From CAZSIA01 sp045126355 (GTDB lineage: Bacteria > Bacillota_I > Bacilli_A > Acholeplasmatales > Anaeroplasmataceae): a stretch of DNA of 10,985 nt. Below, in pieces: positions 1 to 6,367 of this stretch; within the stretch, counting starts at the first letter, position 1, and every line of letters starts with the position of its first letter. The notes below the pieces were generated by a model. The model worked only from the letters and a program-made list of their open reading frames with translations, did not search any database and was not told the origin of the DNA. The DNA is taken from contig JBGVOE010000010.1 in NCBI GenBank assembly GCA_045126355.1, forward strand, positions 1 through 10,985, written 5' to 3'. A program made the position numbers and the translations under genes.

Positions 1-1
1 A

Positions 2-229
2 TTATCAACTGAAGAGAAAGTAAAAAGGTATAAAAAAGAAAATAAAACACTATTAATTAGTGGTATTATTTGTTCAATTATTATTGTTTCTATTTCAATT
101 TTGTTTTTTGTATTTGAACTAGATAAAACTATATCAATTGGTTTCATATTATTTTTACCTTTTTCTTGGTGGATTGGATATTATATTCCTAAAAAAGAAA
201 ATGATAAGAAAATAAAAGAATTAGAGTAA
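2..229 (+). CDS. C-terminal part of a small membrane protein (5' end outside window)
   Basis: An open frame enters from the left edge and ends at a TAA at 227-229, giving 75 residues with no methionine, so the start lies outside the window. The visible part begins with a lysine-rich charged stretch (about residues 5-16). Two hydrophobic segments follow, roughly residues 17-37 and 44-62, separated by a short E-L-D-K-T loop, and the protein ends in a charged tail rich in Lys and Glu. This is the shape of a small two-helix membrane protein with both ends cytoplasmic. I do not recognise a family. It lies just upstream of two other small membrane-protein genes that are both disrupted, so it may itself be part of the decaying accessory stretch, although the visible part is intact. 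Confidence 0.5.
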   Translation, partial: LSTEEKVKRYKKENKTLLISGIICSIIIVSISILFFVFELDKTISIGFILFLPFSWWIGYYIPKKENDKKIKELE

Positions 230-254
230 AAATATAATAATTGTGCACAGGATA

Positions 255-414
255 ATGCGTGCTTCACTCTGCATTACTACAAGTATTGCTTTTGCTACGC
301 GTAGGAGGGGCGGTTGCTACTGGAATTGGTATTTTAGGCGCTATTTTAATATATAAGTTAGGAGATGAAAATGATGAGGAATGGGAAAAGTTTAAAAAAC
401 AAATCTTTGAATAA
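255..414 (+). pseudogene. Tiny membrane-protein gene disrupted by a 22-bp insertion
   Basis: From the ATG at 255 the frame reads M-R-A-S-L-C-I-T-T-S-I-A-F-A-T and then enters GC-rich sequence that does not look like coding. From 313 a different frame reads V-A-T-G-I-G-I-L-G-A-I-L-I-Y-K-L-G-D and runs to a TAA at 412-414. The heptamer TTGCTAC occurs at 292-298 and again at 314-320. Removing one copy plus the 15 bases between (22 bp) joins both halves into one 45-residue frame: a hydrophobic helix with a Gly/Ala/Ile-rich core and an acidic/lysine tail. An AGGA lies only 2 nt before the ATG, so the true start is uncertain; a GTG at 243 is in the same frame. The 3' end overlaps the next gene's start. 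Function unknown. Confidence 0.5.
292..320. repeat. 7-bp direct repeats flanking a 15-bp GC-rich insert
   Basis: TTGCTAC at 292-298 and 314-320 brackets the 15-mer GCGTAGGAGGGGCGG (299-313), which is 12/15 G+C in an otherwise very AT-rich region. The left junction forms a 10-bp palindrome, CTACGCGTAG (295-304). The arrangement resembles an excision footprint with a target duplication, but no known element is identified. Confidence 0.55.
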
Positions 415-902
415 AAATAAAATAATTATTTATCAAATTCCTTTATTTGAGAGAATATTATTCATCGTTTCCCCATTTTTTTTATTAGCTATTTCAATAT
501 ATGGTTTGATTGGTGAATATACAAAAATAGGAAATATTATTTTAGTTTTATGTATGATTTTTTGTTGTTTGTTCATGCCGCTTGAAGTCTTAAAAAGATA
601 TATTTGTTTGGATTTAGAAAATAAGAAATTGATTATTCAAGAGGGCCCAGGTTCCAAAAAACAAGAGATTTCTATATACGGTCTTGTTGGATTTAGAGTT
701 ATCAATTGGGATAAAAACTCGAAATCACTTTTTAAACTTGAAGTTATCTTTAATGGTTATACTAATGAAATTTACTCATGGTCTGTTGGTATGGGGGGCA
801 AAGTATCCGATTCTTACGACTAATCGTGTTCAAAGAAAAAGATTAGAAAATTTTTGTGAAGAATGTAACAAATATTTAAATTATATAAAAATAGATAGGT
901 AG
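371..902 (+). pseudogene. Membrane protein with PH-like C-terminal region, frameshifted at a G6 run
   Basis: The best start is the ATG at 371, six bases after AGGAG (360-364); an in-frame ATG at 365 abuts that SD. The frame encodes a basic, lysine/asparagine-rich N-terminus, two hydrophobic helices (roughly residues 28-48 and 53-72), then a beta-rich region starting I-C-L-D-L-E-N-K-K-L-I-I-Q. This layout resembles bacterial membrane-anchored PH-like proteins. The frame stops at 823 shortly after six Gs at 793-798. The overlapping frame downstream continues a sensible sequence (Y-P-I-L-T-T-N-R-V-Q-R-K-R-L) to the TAG at 900-902. Dropping one G fuses both into 176 residues, so a +1 indel is the simplest explanation. 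It could be a real mutation, a phase-variable tract or a sequencing error. A strong terminator follows directly. Family assignment is tentative. Confidence 0.6.
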
Positions 903-903
903 T

Positions 904-1211
904 TTAAAAAACAGTAATATCCTTGATAGAATTGGATATTGCTGTTTTTTTAATGTTATTTATTAATATTTTACCTAGTTTATTCATCATTTCTATTTTG
1001 TAATCAAGTAGTGAATGGCTATATCTTTTTAAAGTAATTGATGGATCTTTATGTCCTAATATTTCTAATAATGATTTAACATCCATTCCAAGTTCTAAAG
1101 CACGTGTAGCGAATGCATGTCTTAATGAATGAAAGTTTCTATATTTAATATTTATTTTTTTTAAATTCTCTCATAACTTCTTTGATAAGCTATAGTATTA
1201 ACGTTTGGCAT
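904..1211 (-). pseudogene. Tyrosine recombinase/integrase remnant, C-terminal catalytic part only
   Basis: Read on the minus strand, the fragment contains the C-terminal hallmarks of tyrosine recombinases: the box II motif F-H-S-L-R-H-A-F-A-T, then E-I-L-G-H-K-D-P-S-I-T-L-K-R-Y-S-H, with the nucleophilic Tyr codon at 1021-1023. The longest intact piece opens with Met-Asp-Val at 1086, but the frame is readable upstream to 1170, where TGA blocks it. Another frame from the ATG at 1211 reads M-P-N-V-N-T-I-A-Y-Q-R-S-Y-E-R-I and fits as the preceding segment if one base was lost near the T8/A3 run at 1154-1163. The core-binding domain and the first catalytic Arg are absent: upstream sequence is a terminator and then an unrelated gene. 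It is therefore truncated, frameshifted and inactive. It marks the scar of an integrated phage or conjugative/mobilisable element. Confidence 0.8.
906..951. terminator. Bidirectional intrinsic terminator, 17-bp stem
   Basis: AAAAAACAGTAATATCC (906-922) pairs with GGATATTGCTGTTTTTT (934-950) across an 11-nt loop, with a single G-U pair. The stem is flanked by A6 on the left and T7 on the right, so it can terminate in both directions: for the gene ending at 902 and for the minus-strand recombinase remnant. The last codons of the recombinase remnant are encoded inside this stem. Confidence 0.85.
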
Positions 1212-1235
1212 CCATAATTATGTGGATGCTCTTTT
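1208..1235 (+). terminator. Plus-strand intrinsic terminator
   Basis: GCATCCA (1208-1214) and TGGATGC (1223-1229) form a perfect 7-bp stem with an 8-nt loop, followed by TCTTTTT. The orientation is plus strand. No intact plus-strand gene lies directly upstream, so it either insulates the protease gene or is left from a gene displaced by the mobile element. The recombinase remnant runs out inside it. Confidence 0.65.
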
Positions 1236-1270
1236 TACTATTTTAGTGTATAATAGAGGAGGTGGATATT

Positions 1271-2404
1271 ATGAAAAAGATTAATAAAGGATTTATTATA
1301 TTTATAGCATTAATTTTAATTAGTCTTTTATGCTACATAGGATTAATGGTATTTGCATATAGTTATAAATTTAATATATTATTATCAGCACTATTTCAAA
1401 TTTTAGGAGTTATAATTACACTTCCGCTTTTTGTTGGAGTTCATGAATTAGGTCATATGGTATTTGGGCTTATTAGTGGTTATTCATTATTAACCTTTAG
1501 AATAGGGCCTTTTGAATGGTATAGACGTGATGGTAGGGTAGCTTTTAAACTTAATCCTTTATCTAATTTTGTATTAGGACAATGTCTAATGTCACCACCT
1601 AAACTTAAGAAGAAGGAAAAGCCTAAGTTTTTCTTATATAACGCAGGTGGATTGATTTTTTCATATTTATTTTTATTAATTGGAATTGGTTTATTCTTTA
1701 TTTTATATAAAAGTAATGCTAAATTTATATTAATTCCTTTTATATCATTAAGTCTATTTTTAACGTTAAATAATTCTATTTATTTAAAGGGTGGATTTAA
1801 TGATGTTTGTAATCATGTTTTAGTTAAAAATAATCCTAAATATATTAATTCTGTTTTATATCAATTAGAAATGATTTCAAATATCATTAGTGGAAAAAGA
1901 TATGGAGCTAAAACTTTTTATGAACCTTATTTTGAAGAGAAGTTAAATCATATTACAATTCCTGTAGCGCAGTTTAAGTTTTTACAAGCTGTTGATAAAA
2001 GTGATTTTGCTGAAGCAAAAAGAATTGCGGGTATTTTAAAAAGAAATTATAACAAAATTCCAATGCCTATTCAAAGAGTTACTATTATATTTCCTATTTT
2101 ATTTACTGATATTGTAATTGATCAAAATATTAAAGAATTTAAAAGACATTTTAAATGGATACATAAACAAGAAAAAGAATTATGTACGAAAAGTGATTCT
2201 GATATTAAGTTTAATTATTTAATATATGAAAAATTAAGTAAGGATGAATTTGATATAAAAGATATTATTGATAGTATACTTAATAGTGATATTTTAGCCA
2301 GTGGAGAAAGATTAAGTTTAGCTAAAATGTATCAGTTTTTATTAGATAAGATTACATTTTATCTTGAAAATGGTAAAAGTTTTATTAAAAAGGAGTCGAT
2401 TTAA
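1271..2404 (+). CDS. M50-like (site-2-protease type) membrane metalloprotease
   Basis: The product has 377 residues. The start is the ATG at 1271, 7 nt after a perfect AGGAGGT (1257-1263); an in-frame GTG at 1262 lies inside that SD and is rejected. Hydrophobic segments lie at about residues 8-30, 36-56, 121-146 and 151-170. The zinc-protease motif H58-E-L-G-H62 sits at the end of the second segment, as in intramembrane M50 proteases. N124-A-G-G and G-G-F-N-D178 resemble the later M50 motifs, and D178 is a possible third zinc ligand (inference). The C-terminal 190 or so residues are helical, charged and unrecognised. Classical M50 enzymes cleave membrane-embedded substrates such as anti-sigma factors or peptide pheromone precursors; the substrate here is unknown. 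Only two bases separate it from the next gene, so the two are probably co-translated. Confidence 0.75.
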   Translation: MKKINKGFIIFIALILISLLCYIGLMVFAYSYKFNILLSALFQILGVIITLPLFVGVHELGHMVFGLISGYSLLTFRIGPFEWYRRDGRVAFKLNPLSNFVLGQCLMSPPKLKKKEKPKFFLYNAGGLIFSYLFLLIGIGLFFILYKSNAKFILIPFISLSLFLTLNNSIYLKGGFNDVCNHVLVKNNPKYINSVLYQLEMISNIISGKRYGAKTFYEPYFEEKLNHITIPVAQFKFLQAVDKSDFAEAKRIAGILKRNYNKIPMPIQRVTIIFPILFTDIVIDQNIKEFKRHFKWIHKQEKELCTKSDSDIKFNYLIYEKLSKDEFDIKDIIDSILNSDILASGERLSLAKMYQFLLDKITFYLENGKSFIKKESI

Positions 2405-2406
2405 TT

Positions 2407-3003
2407 ATGAAATTCTTTAAACATTTATGGGTAGTTATTAAGCATAAAAGTAATGTTTTATATTATGCCTCTAAGTTAGGTATTTTTTGGACTGGATTAG
2501 TTCATGATTTAACAAAGTTTACACCTACGGAGTTTAATCGTAGTGTTAAATATTTTCATGGTAAAAAGTCTCCTACAATTGTAGAAAGAGCGTCTCATGA
2601 TAATTTTTCCTACATTTGTGTAGCTCATACTGGTAGAAATAAACATCACTGGCAATATTGGGTAGATTATACTAGATGGGAAATAGTTGTTAATAAAATA
2701 CCTTTTAGACATGCGTTAGAATATGTAGCTGATGTTTTAAGTGCGTCAAAAGTTTATAATCCTAAAGATTTTAATTTTATGGTTGCTCATGATTATTTTA
2801 AAGAACACAGTAAAACTTATTTAATGCATCCAGCTACAAAAGAGTTTATTTTATGGTGTATTAAAGAAGCTCATGATAATGGATTTAAGGCTGTTAAAAA
2901 GAAAATATCAAAAGCTAAATATATAGAAATAAGTAATAAGTATACTCCTACTATTATTGTTCCTATTACTAATATTGGTATGGAAAATTTTGAAATAAAA
3001 TAG
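2407..3003 (+). CDS. DUF5662-family protein (possible metal-dependent hydrolase fold)
   Basis: The product has 198 residues. The start is the ATG at 2407, 11 nt after AGGAG (2391-2395), which lies inside the upstream gene. The sequence carries patterns I associate with DUF5662: H33-D-L-T-K-F, then T-P-T-E-F, S-V-K-Y-F, and H74-T-G-R-N-K-H-H-W-Q-Y-W, followed by a helix with E105 and D109. The several His/Asp residues in a helical protein recall HD-type metal-binding folds, but that is inference and no reaction is known to me. There is no signal peptide and no convincing membrane helix, so it is probably cytoplasmic. It follows the protease gene by 2 nt and is closed by a terminator at 3031-3058, so the two form one transcription unit. 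Confidence 0.75.
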   Translation: MKFFKHLWVVIKHKSNVLYYASKLGIFWTGLVHDLTKFTPTEFNRSVKYFHGKKSPTIVERASHDNFSYICVAHTGRNKHHWQYWVDYTRWEIVVNKIPFRHALEYVADVLSASKVYNPKDFNFMVAHDYFKEHSKTYLMHPATKEFILWCIKEAHDNGFKAVKKKISKAKYIEISNKYTPTIIVPITNIGMENFEIK

Positions 3004-3030
3004 ATATATAATATATATAAGGATATAGTG

Positions 3031-3058
3031 AAGCACCGTTTTTATACGGTGTTTTTTT
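3031..3058 (+). terminator. Intrinsic terminator of the protease/DUF5662 unit
   Basis: AAGCACCGT (3031-3039) pairs with ACGGTGTTT (3046-3054), with one G-U pair and a 6-nt loop, running into a T7 tract (3052-3058). It separates this unit from the str promoter 35 bases downstream. Confidence 0.9.
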
Positions 3059-3092
3059 ATTGAAAAATTAATAAAAATATTTTAAAAAAGTG

Positions 3093-3121
3093 TTGACTAT
3101 ACTGTTAAAATTATATATAAT
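3093..3121 (+). promoter_or_regulatory. str operon promoter (sigma-A type)
   Basis: TTGACT (3093-3098), a 17-bp spacer and TATAAT (3116-3121) form a near-consensus vegetative promoter, with an expected start near 3128. It lies between the preceding terminator and rpsL and fits the high expression of this operon. Confidence 0.9.
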
Positions 3122-3125
3122 TAGA

Positions 3126-3223
3126 ATGCTGTGAAAAAAGCATGGTATTATTTTCGAGTTTTGGTGATGATTTTGCCAAAACTAATATTTTTGAATTATT
3201 CATGAACCACTTGGTAATGTGGT
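3126..3223 (+). promoter_or_regulatory. Structured rpsL leader with three successive hairpins
   Basis: The leader of about 112 nt contains three inverted repeats. ATGCT/AGCAT (3126-3130 with 3139-3143) lies at the expected transcript start. A 9-bp stem AGTTTTGGT/GCCAAAACT (3157-3165 with 3175-3183) has a GATGATTTT loop. ACCAC/GTGGT (3206-3210 with 3219-3223) ends 2 nt before the SD AAAGGAG (3226-3232). The middle stem is followed by AATATTTTTG, only a weak U tract, so termination there is uncertain. A role in ribosomal-protein feedback or attenuation is inference. Confidence 0.5.
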
Positions 3224-3239
3224 AGAAAGGAGAAACTAT

Positions 3240-3668
3240 ATGCCAACAATAGCACAATTAGTTCGTAAAGGAAGAGAAGCAAAGACTTATAAATCAAAAG
3301 CTCCAAGCTTAAATGTAGGTTTCAACTCATTAGAAAAGAAATATACAGATACTAAATCACCTCAAAAACGTGGTGTATGTACTCGTGTAACTACAATGAC
3401 TCCAAAGAAACCAAACTCTGCAATGCGTAAATATGCTCGTGTACGTTTATCTAACGGTACAGAAGTTACAGCATATATCCCAGGTGTAGGACATTCATTA
3501 CAAGAACATAGCGTTGTATTAATCAGAGGCGGACGTGTAAAAGACCTTCCAGGGGTACGTTACCATATTATTCGTGGTGCGCTAGATACAACTGGTGTTG
3601 CAAACCGCAAACAAGCTCGCTCAAAATATGGTGCAAAACGCCCAAAAGCAAATGCTAAAAAGAAATAA
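3240..3668 (+). CDS. rpsL: 30S ribosomal protein S12
   Basis: S12 is part of the decoding centre of the small ribosomal subunit, where it monitors codon-anticodon pairing. The 142-residue product starts M-P-T-I-A-Q-L-V-R-K and carries the conserved T-P-K-K-P-N-S-A block (K56/K57) and G-G-R-V-K-D-L-P-G-V-R-Y-H (K101, D102). The lysines at the classical streptomycin-resistance sites are wild type, and D102 is the residue methylthiolated in other bacteria. The longer N-terminal segment is typical of Gram-positive S12. The start is the ATG at 3240, 7 nt after AAAGGAG; an in-frame GTG at 3219 would add seven residues encoded by the SD region and is rejected. First gene of the operon. Confidence 0.98.
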   Translation: MPTIAQLVRKGREAKTYKSKAPSLNVGFNSLEKKYTDTKSPQKRGVCTRVTTMTPKKPNSAMRKYARVRLSNGTEVTAYIPGVGHSLQEHSVVLIRGGRVKDLPGVRYHIIRGALDTTGVANRKQARSKYGAKRPKANAKKK

Positions 3669-3710
3669 TAAAATATCATAAATGTTAAATAATAGGAAGG
3701 AGGAATTAAT

Positions 3711-4181
3711 ATGCCTCGTAAAGGACATATAGCCAAAAGAGACGTATTACCAGATCCAATTTACAATTCTAAATTAGTAACTAGAGCAATCAATGCAGTT
3801 ATGTTAGATGGTAAAAAAGGAACTGCACAAAGCATTTTATACGGTGCTTTCGATAGAATTCAATCATTAACTGGACGTGATCCAAATGAAGTTTTCAACG
3901 AAGCTTTAGAAAACATCATGCCAGTATTAGAAGTTAAATCAAGAAGAATTGGTGGTCAAAACTACCAAGTACCAACTGAAGTTCGTCCTGAAAGACGTGT
4001 TACTTTAGGTTTAAGATGGTTAGTTAAGTATTCTCGTCTTCGCCATGAAAAGACTATGGAAGAAAGATTAGCAAAAGAAATTATCGATGCTTCAAACGGT
4101 TTAGGTCAATCTGTTAAGAAACGTGAAGACACTCATAAGATGGCTGAAGCTAACAAAGCATTCGCTCATTACCGTTGGTAA
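3711..4181 (+). CDS. rpsG: 30S ribosomal protein S7
   Basis: S7 is the primary assembly protein that nucleates folding of the 16S rRNA 3' major domain and lines the E-site exit. The 156-residue product has the normal bacterial length and motifs, opening M-P-R-K-G-H-I-A-K-R and including R-R-I-G-G-Q-N-Y-Q-V-P and ending A-F-A-H-Y-R-W. The SD AAGGAGG (3697-3703) sits 7 nt before the ATG. It follows rpsL by 42 nt and precedes fusA by 22 nt in one operon. In E. coli S7 represses this operon by binding the rpsL-rpsG gap. The gap here is short and shows no evident similar structure, so control may instead act at the rpsL leader (inference). Confidence 0.98.
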   Translation: MPRKGHIAKRDVLPDPIYNSKLVTRAINAVMLDGKKGTAQSILYGAFDRIQSLTGRDPNEVFNEALENIMPVLEVKSRRIGGQNYQVPTEVRPERRVTLGLRWLVKYSRLRHEKTMEERLAKEIIDASNGLGQSVKKREDTHKMAEANKAFAHYRW

Positions 4182-4203
4182 TTTTTAAAGGAGAATTATT
4201 AAT

Positions 4204-6273
4204 ATGGCAAGAGAATTTGCATTAGAAAAAACAAGAAACATCGGTATCATGGCACATATCGATGCTGGTAAAACTACAACTACAGAACGTATCTTATTCC
4301 ACACAGGTAAGATTTATAAAATCGGTGAAACACATGATGGCGCTTCAACAATGGACTGGATGGAACAAGAAAAAGAAAGAGGTATCACAATTACTTCTGC
4401 AGCTACTACTGCACACTGGAATGAACATAGAATCAACATTATCGACACTCCAGGTCACGTAGACTTCACAGTAGAAGTATCTCGTTCTTTACGTGTATTA
4501 GACGGTGCTGTTACAGTATTAGACGGTCAAGCAGGTGTAGAACCTCAAACTGAAACTGTATGGCGTCAAGCTTCTGAATATAACGTACCTAGAATCGTAT
4601 TCGTTAACAAAATGGATAAAACAGGTGCTGACTTCGAATATTCAGTAAACACAATCGGAGATCGTTTAGGTGCAGTTGCTGCAGCTATTCAATGGCCAAT
4701 TGGTGCAGAGAGCGATTTCAAAGGTCAAGTTGACTTAGTTGAAATGAAAGCTTATGTATACAATGGTACAGCTACAGAAGACTACACTGTTACAGATATC
4801 CCAGCTCATTTACAAGAAGTTTGTGAATTAAAACGTATCGAATTAATCGAAACATTAGCAAACTATGATGATGAGTTAATGGAAAACTATTTAATGGGTG
4901 AAGAAATTTCAATTGAAGAAATTAAAAGAGTTATCCGTAAAGCTACATTAAAAGCAGAATTCTTCCCAGTATTATGTGGATCAGCATTCAAAAATATTGG
5001 TGTTAAGAAAATGTTAGATGCTGTTATTGATTACTTACCAAGCCCAGTTGAAGTTCCTCAAATTGTTGGTCATGATTCAGACGGTAATGAAGTAGTTATC
5101 GATCAAAGTGATGATGCTTTATTTGCTTCTTTAGCATTTAAAGTTGTTACTGACCCATTCGTAGGAAAATTAACTTACTTCCGTGTATACGGTGGTAAAG
5201 TAACTAAAGGTTCATACGTATACAACACTTCAAAAGGTAAAAAAGAACGTTTATCACGTATCGTGTTAATGCATGCTAACCGCCGTGAAGAAGTTGAAGA
5301 AGTATGCTCAGGTGATATCGCTGCTGCAGTAGGTTTCAGTTACACTACTACAGGTGATACATTATTAGGTCAAGATAAAGACGTAGTATTAGAATCAATG
5401 GTATTCCCTGAACCAGTTATCTCAGTTGCTATTGAACCAAAATCAAAAGGTGACCAAGATAAAATGACAGCTGGTTTAATTAAATTAGCTGAAGAAGACC
5501 CAACATTCAAAACTTATACTGACTCTGAAACTGGTCAAACAATTATGGCTGGTATGGGTGAATTACACTTAGACATCTTAGTAGACCGTCTAAAACGTGA
5601 ATTCAAAGTAGAAGCAAATATTGGTGCTCCTCAAGTTTCTTACCGTGAAACTATTACAACTACTGCTGAAGTTGAAGGAAAATTCATCCGTCAATCAGGT
5701 GGTCGTGGTCAATACGGTCACGTTGTTATCCGTTTCGAACCTAACGAAAATAAAGGTTATGAATTCGTTGATGAAATCGTTGGTGGTACAGTTCCTAGAG
5801 AATATATCCCAGCTGTTGACAAAGGGTTACAAGATGCATTACCAAATGGTATCTTAGCTGGTTTCCCAATCATCGATATCAAATGTGCTTTATTCTTCGG
5901 TTCTTACCATGATGTAGACTCATCAGAAATGGCTTACAAGATCGCTGCATCTATGGCTTTAAAAGCTGCTAAAGATAAATGTAAACCAGTTATCTTAGAA
6001 CCAATTATGGCTGTTGATGTAATCGTTCCTGAAGAATATGTAGGTAACGTAATCGGTGACTTAACAAGTCGTCGTGGACGTTTAGAAAGACAAGAAAAAC
6101 GTGGAAATGCTATGAGCATGAAAGCATTCGTACCTCTTTCTGAAATGTTTGGTTACGCTACTAACTTACGTTCTAACTCTCAAGGACGTGGTACATTTAT
6201 TATGCAATTCGATCACTACGAACAATGCCCACGTAGTATCCAAGAAGACATCATTAAAAAACGCGCTGCATAA
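4204..6273 (+). CDS. fusA: Elongation factor G
   Basis: EF-G is the GTPase that drives tRNA-mRNA translocation and, with the recycling factor, splits post-termination ribosomes. The 689-residue product is full length. The G domain is intact: P-loop A17-H-I-D-A-G-K-T24, switch segment R-G-I-T-I-T (59-64), D81-T-P-G-H85 with the catalytic His, and N135-K-M-D138. Domain II follows, then domain III with the G-M-G-E-L-H-L-D-I stretch. Domain IV has the tip loop F-G-S-Y-H-D-V-D-S with H569, which enters the decoding site, and domain V closes the protein. The SD AAAGGAG (4187-4193) lies 10 nt before the ATG. Codons are strongly biased toward C-ending forms (aac, ttc), as in a highly expressed gene and unlike the flanking accessory genes. 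Confidence 0.98.
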   Translation: MAREFALEKTRNIGIMAHIDAGKTTTTERILFHTGKIYKIGETHDGASTMDWMEQEKERGITITSAATTAHWNEHRINIIDTPGHVDFTVEVSRSLRVLDGAVTVLDGQAGVEPQTETVWRQASEYNVPRIVFVNKMDKTGADFEYSVNTIGDRLGAVAAAIQWPIGAESDFKGQVDLVEMKAYVYNGTATEDYTVTDIPAHLQEVCELKRIELIETLANYDDELMENYLMGEEISIEEIKRVIRKATLKAEFFPVLCGSAFKNIGVKKMLDAVIDYLPSPVEVPQIVGHDSDGNEVVIDQSDDALFASLAFKVVTDPFVGKLTYFRVYGGKVTKGSYVYNTSKGKKERLSRIVLMHANRREEVEEVCSGDIAAAVGFSYTTTGDTLLGQDKDVVLESMVFPEPVISVAIEPKSKGDQDKMTAGLIKLAEEDPTFKTYTDSETGQTIMAGMGELHLDILVDRLKREFKVEANIGAPQVSYRETITTTAEVEGKFIRQSGGRGQYGHVVIRFEPNENKGYEFVDEIVGGTVPREYIPAVDKGLQDALPNGILAGFPIIDIKCALFFGSYHDVDSSEMAYKIAASMALKAAKDKCKPVILEPIMAVDVIVPEEYVGNVIGDLTSRRGRLERQEKRGNAMSMKAFVPLSEMFGYATNLRSNSQGRGTFIMQFDHYEQCPRSIQEDIIKKRAA

Positions 6274-6295
6274 TAAGGGCAAAAACTTAGTTTCT

Positions 6296-6317
6296 TATTG
6301 CAATTTTTGTTGCAATA
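6296..6317 (+). repeat. Hairpin in the fusA-tuf gap built from two TTGCAA copies
   Basis: TATTGCAA (6296-6303) and TTGCAATA (6310-6317) form a perfect 8-bp stem with a TTTTTG loop. No U tract follows, so it is not a standard terminator. It may be an mRNA processing or stability element at the 5' side of tuf, and it overlaps a candidate promoter. Confidence 0.6.
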
Positions 6318-6326
6318 CGATAAAAT
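6298..6326 (+). promoter_or_regulatory. Candidate internal promoter for tuf
   Basis: TTGCAA (6298-6303), a spacer of exactly 17 bp and TAAAAT (6321-6326) give 4/6 and 5/6 matches to sigma-A boxes and predict a leader of about 35 nt. It would raise EF-Tu above EF-G, as cells require. The -35 box lies inside the hairpin repeat. Confidence 0.4.
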
Positions 6327-6367
6327 TAATTTGTAATTAAAAAAAATTTATAAGGAGATATTTTAAA

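Noticed and set aside
1262..1270. GTG start for the M50-like protease
   Set aside because: It lies inside the AGGAGGTGG SD; the ATG at 1271 is correctly spaced.
3219..3239. In-frame GTG giving a 7-residue longer S12
   Set aside because: The added codons are the SD region itself, and S12 proteins start M-P-T-I; the ATG at 3240 has ideal spacing.
3669..3710. Possible S7-binding element between rpsL and rpsG
   Set aside because: The 42-nt gap shows no clear stem and only carries the rpsG SD.
5896..5910. Phe rather than Asp before G-S-Y-H-D in EF-G domain IV
   Set aside because: Many EF-G proteins, as I recall E. coli's, have F-G-S-Y-H-D-V-D, so it is normal variation.
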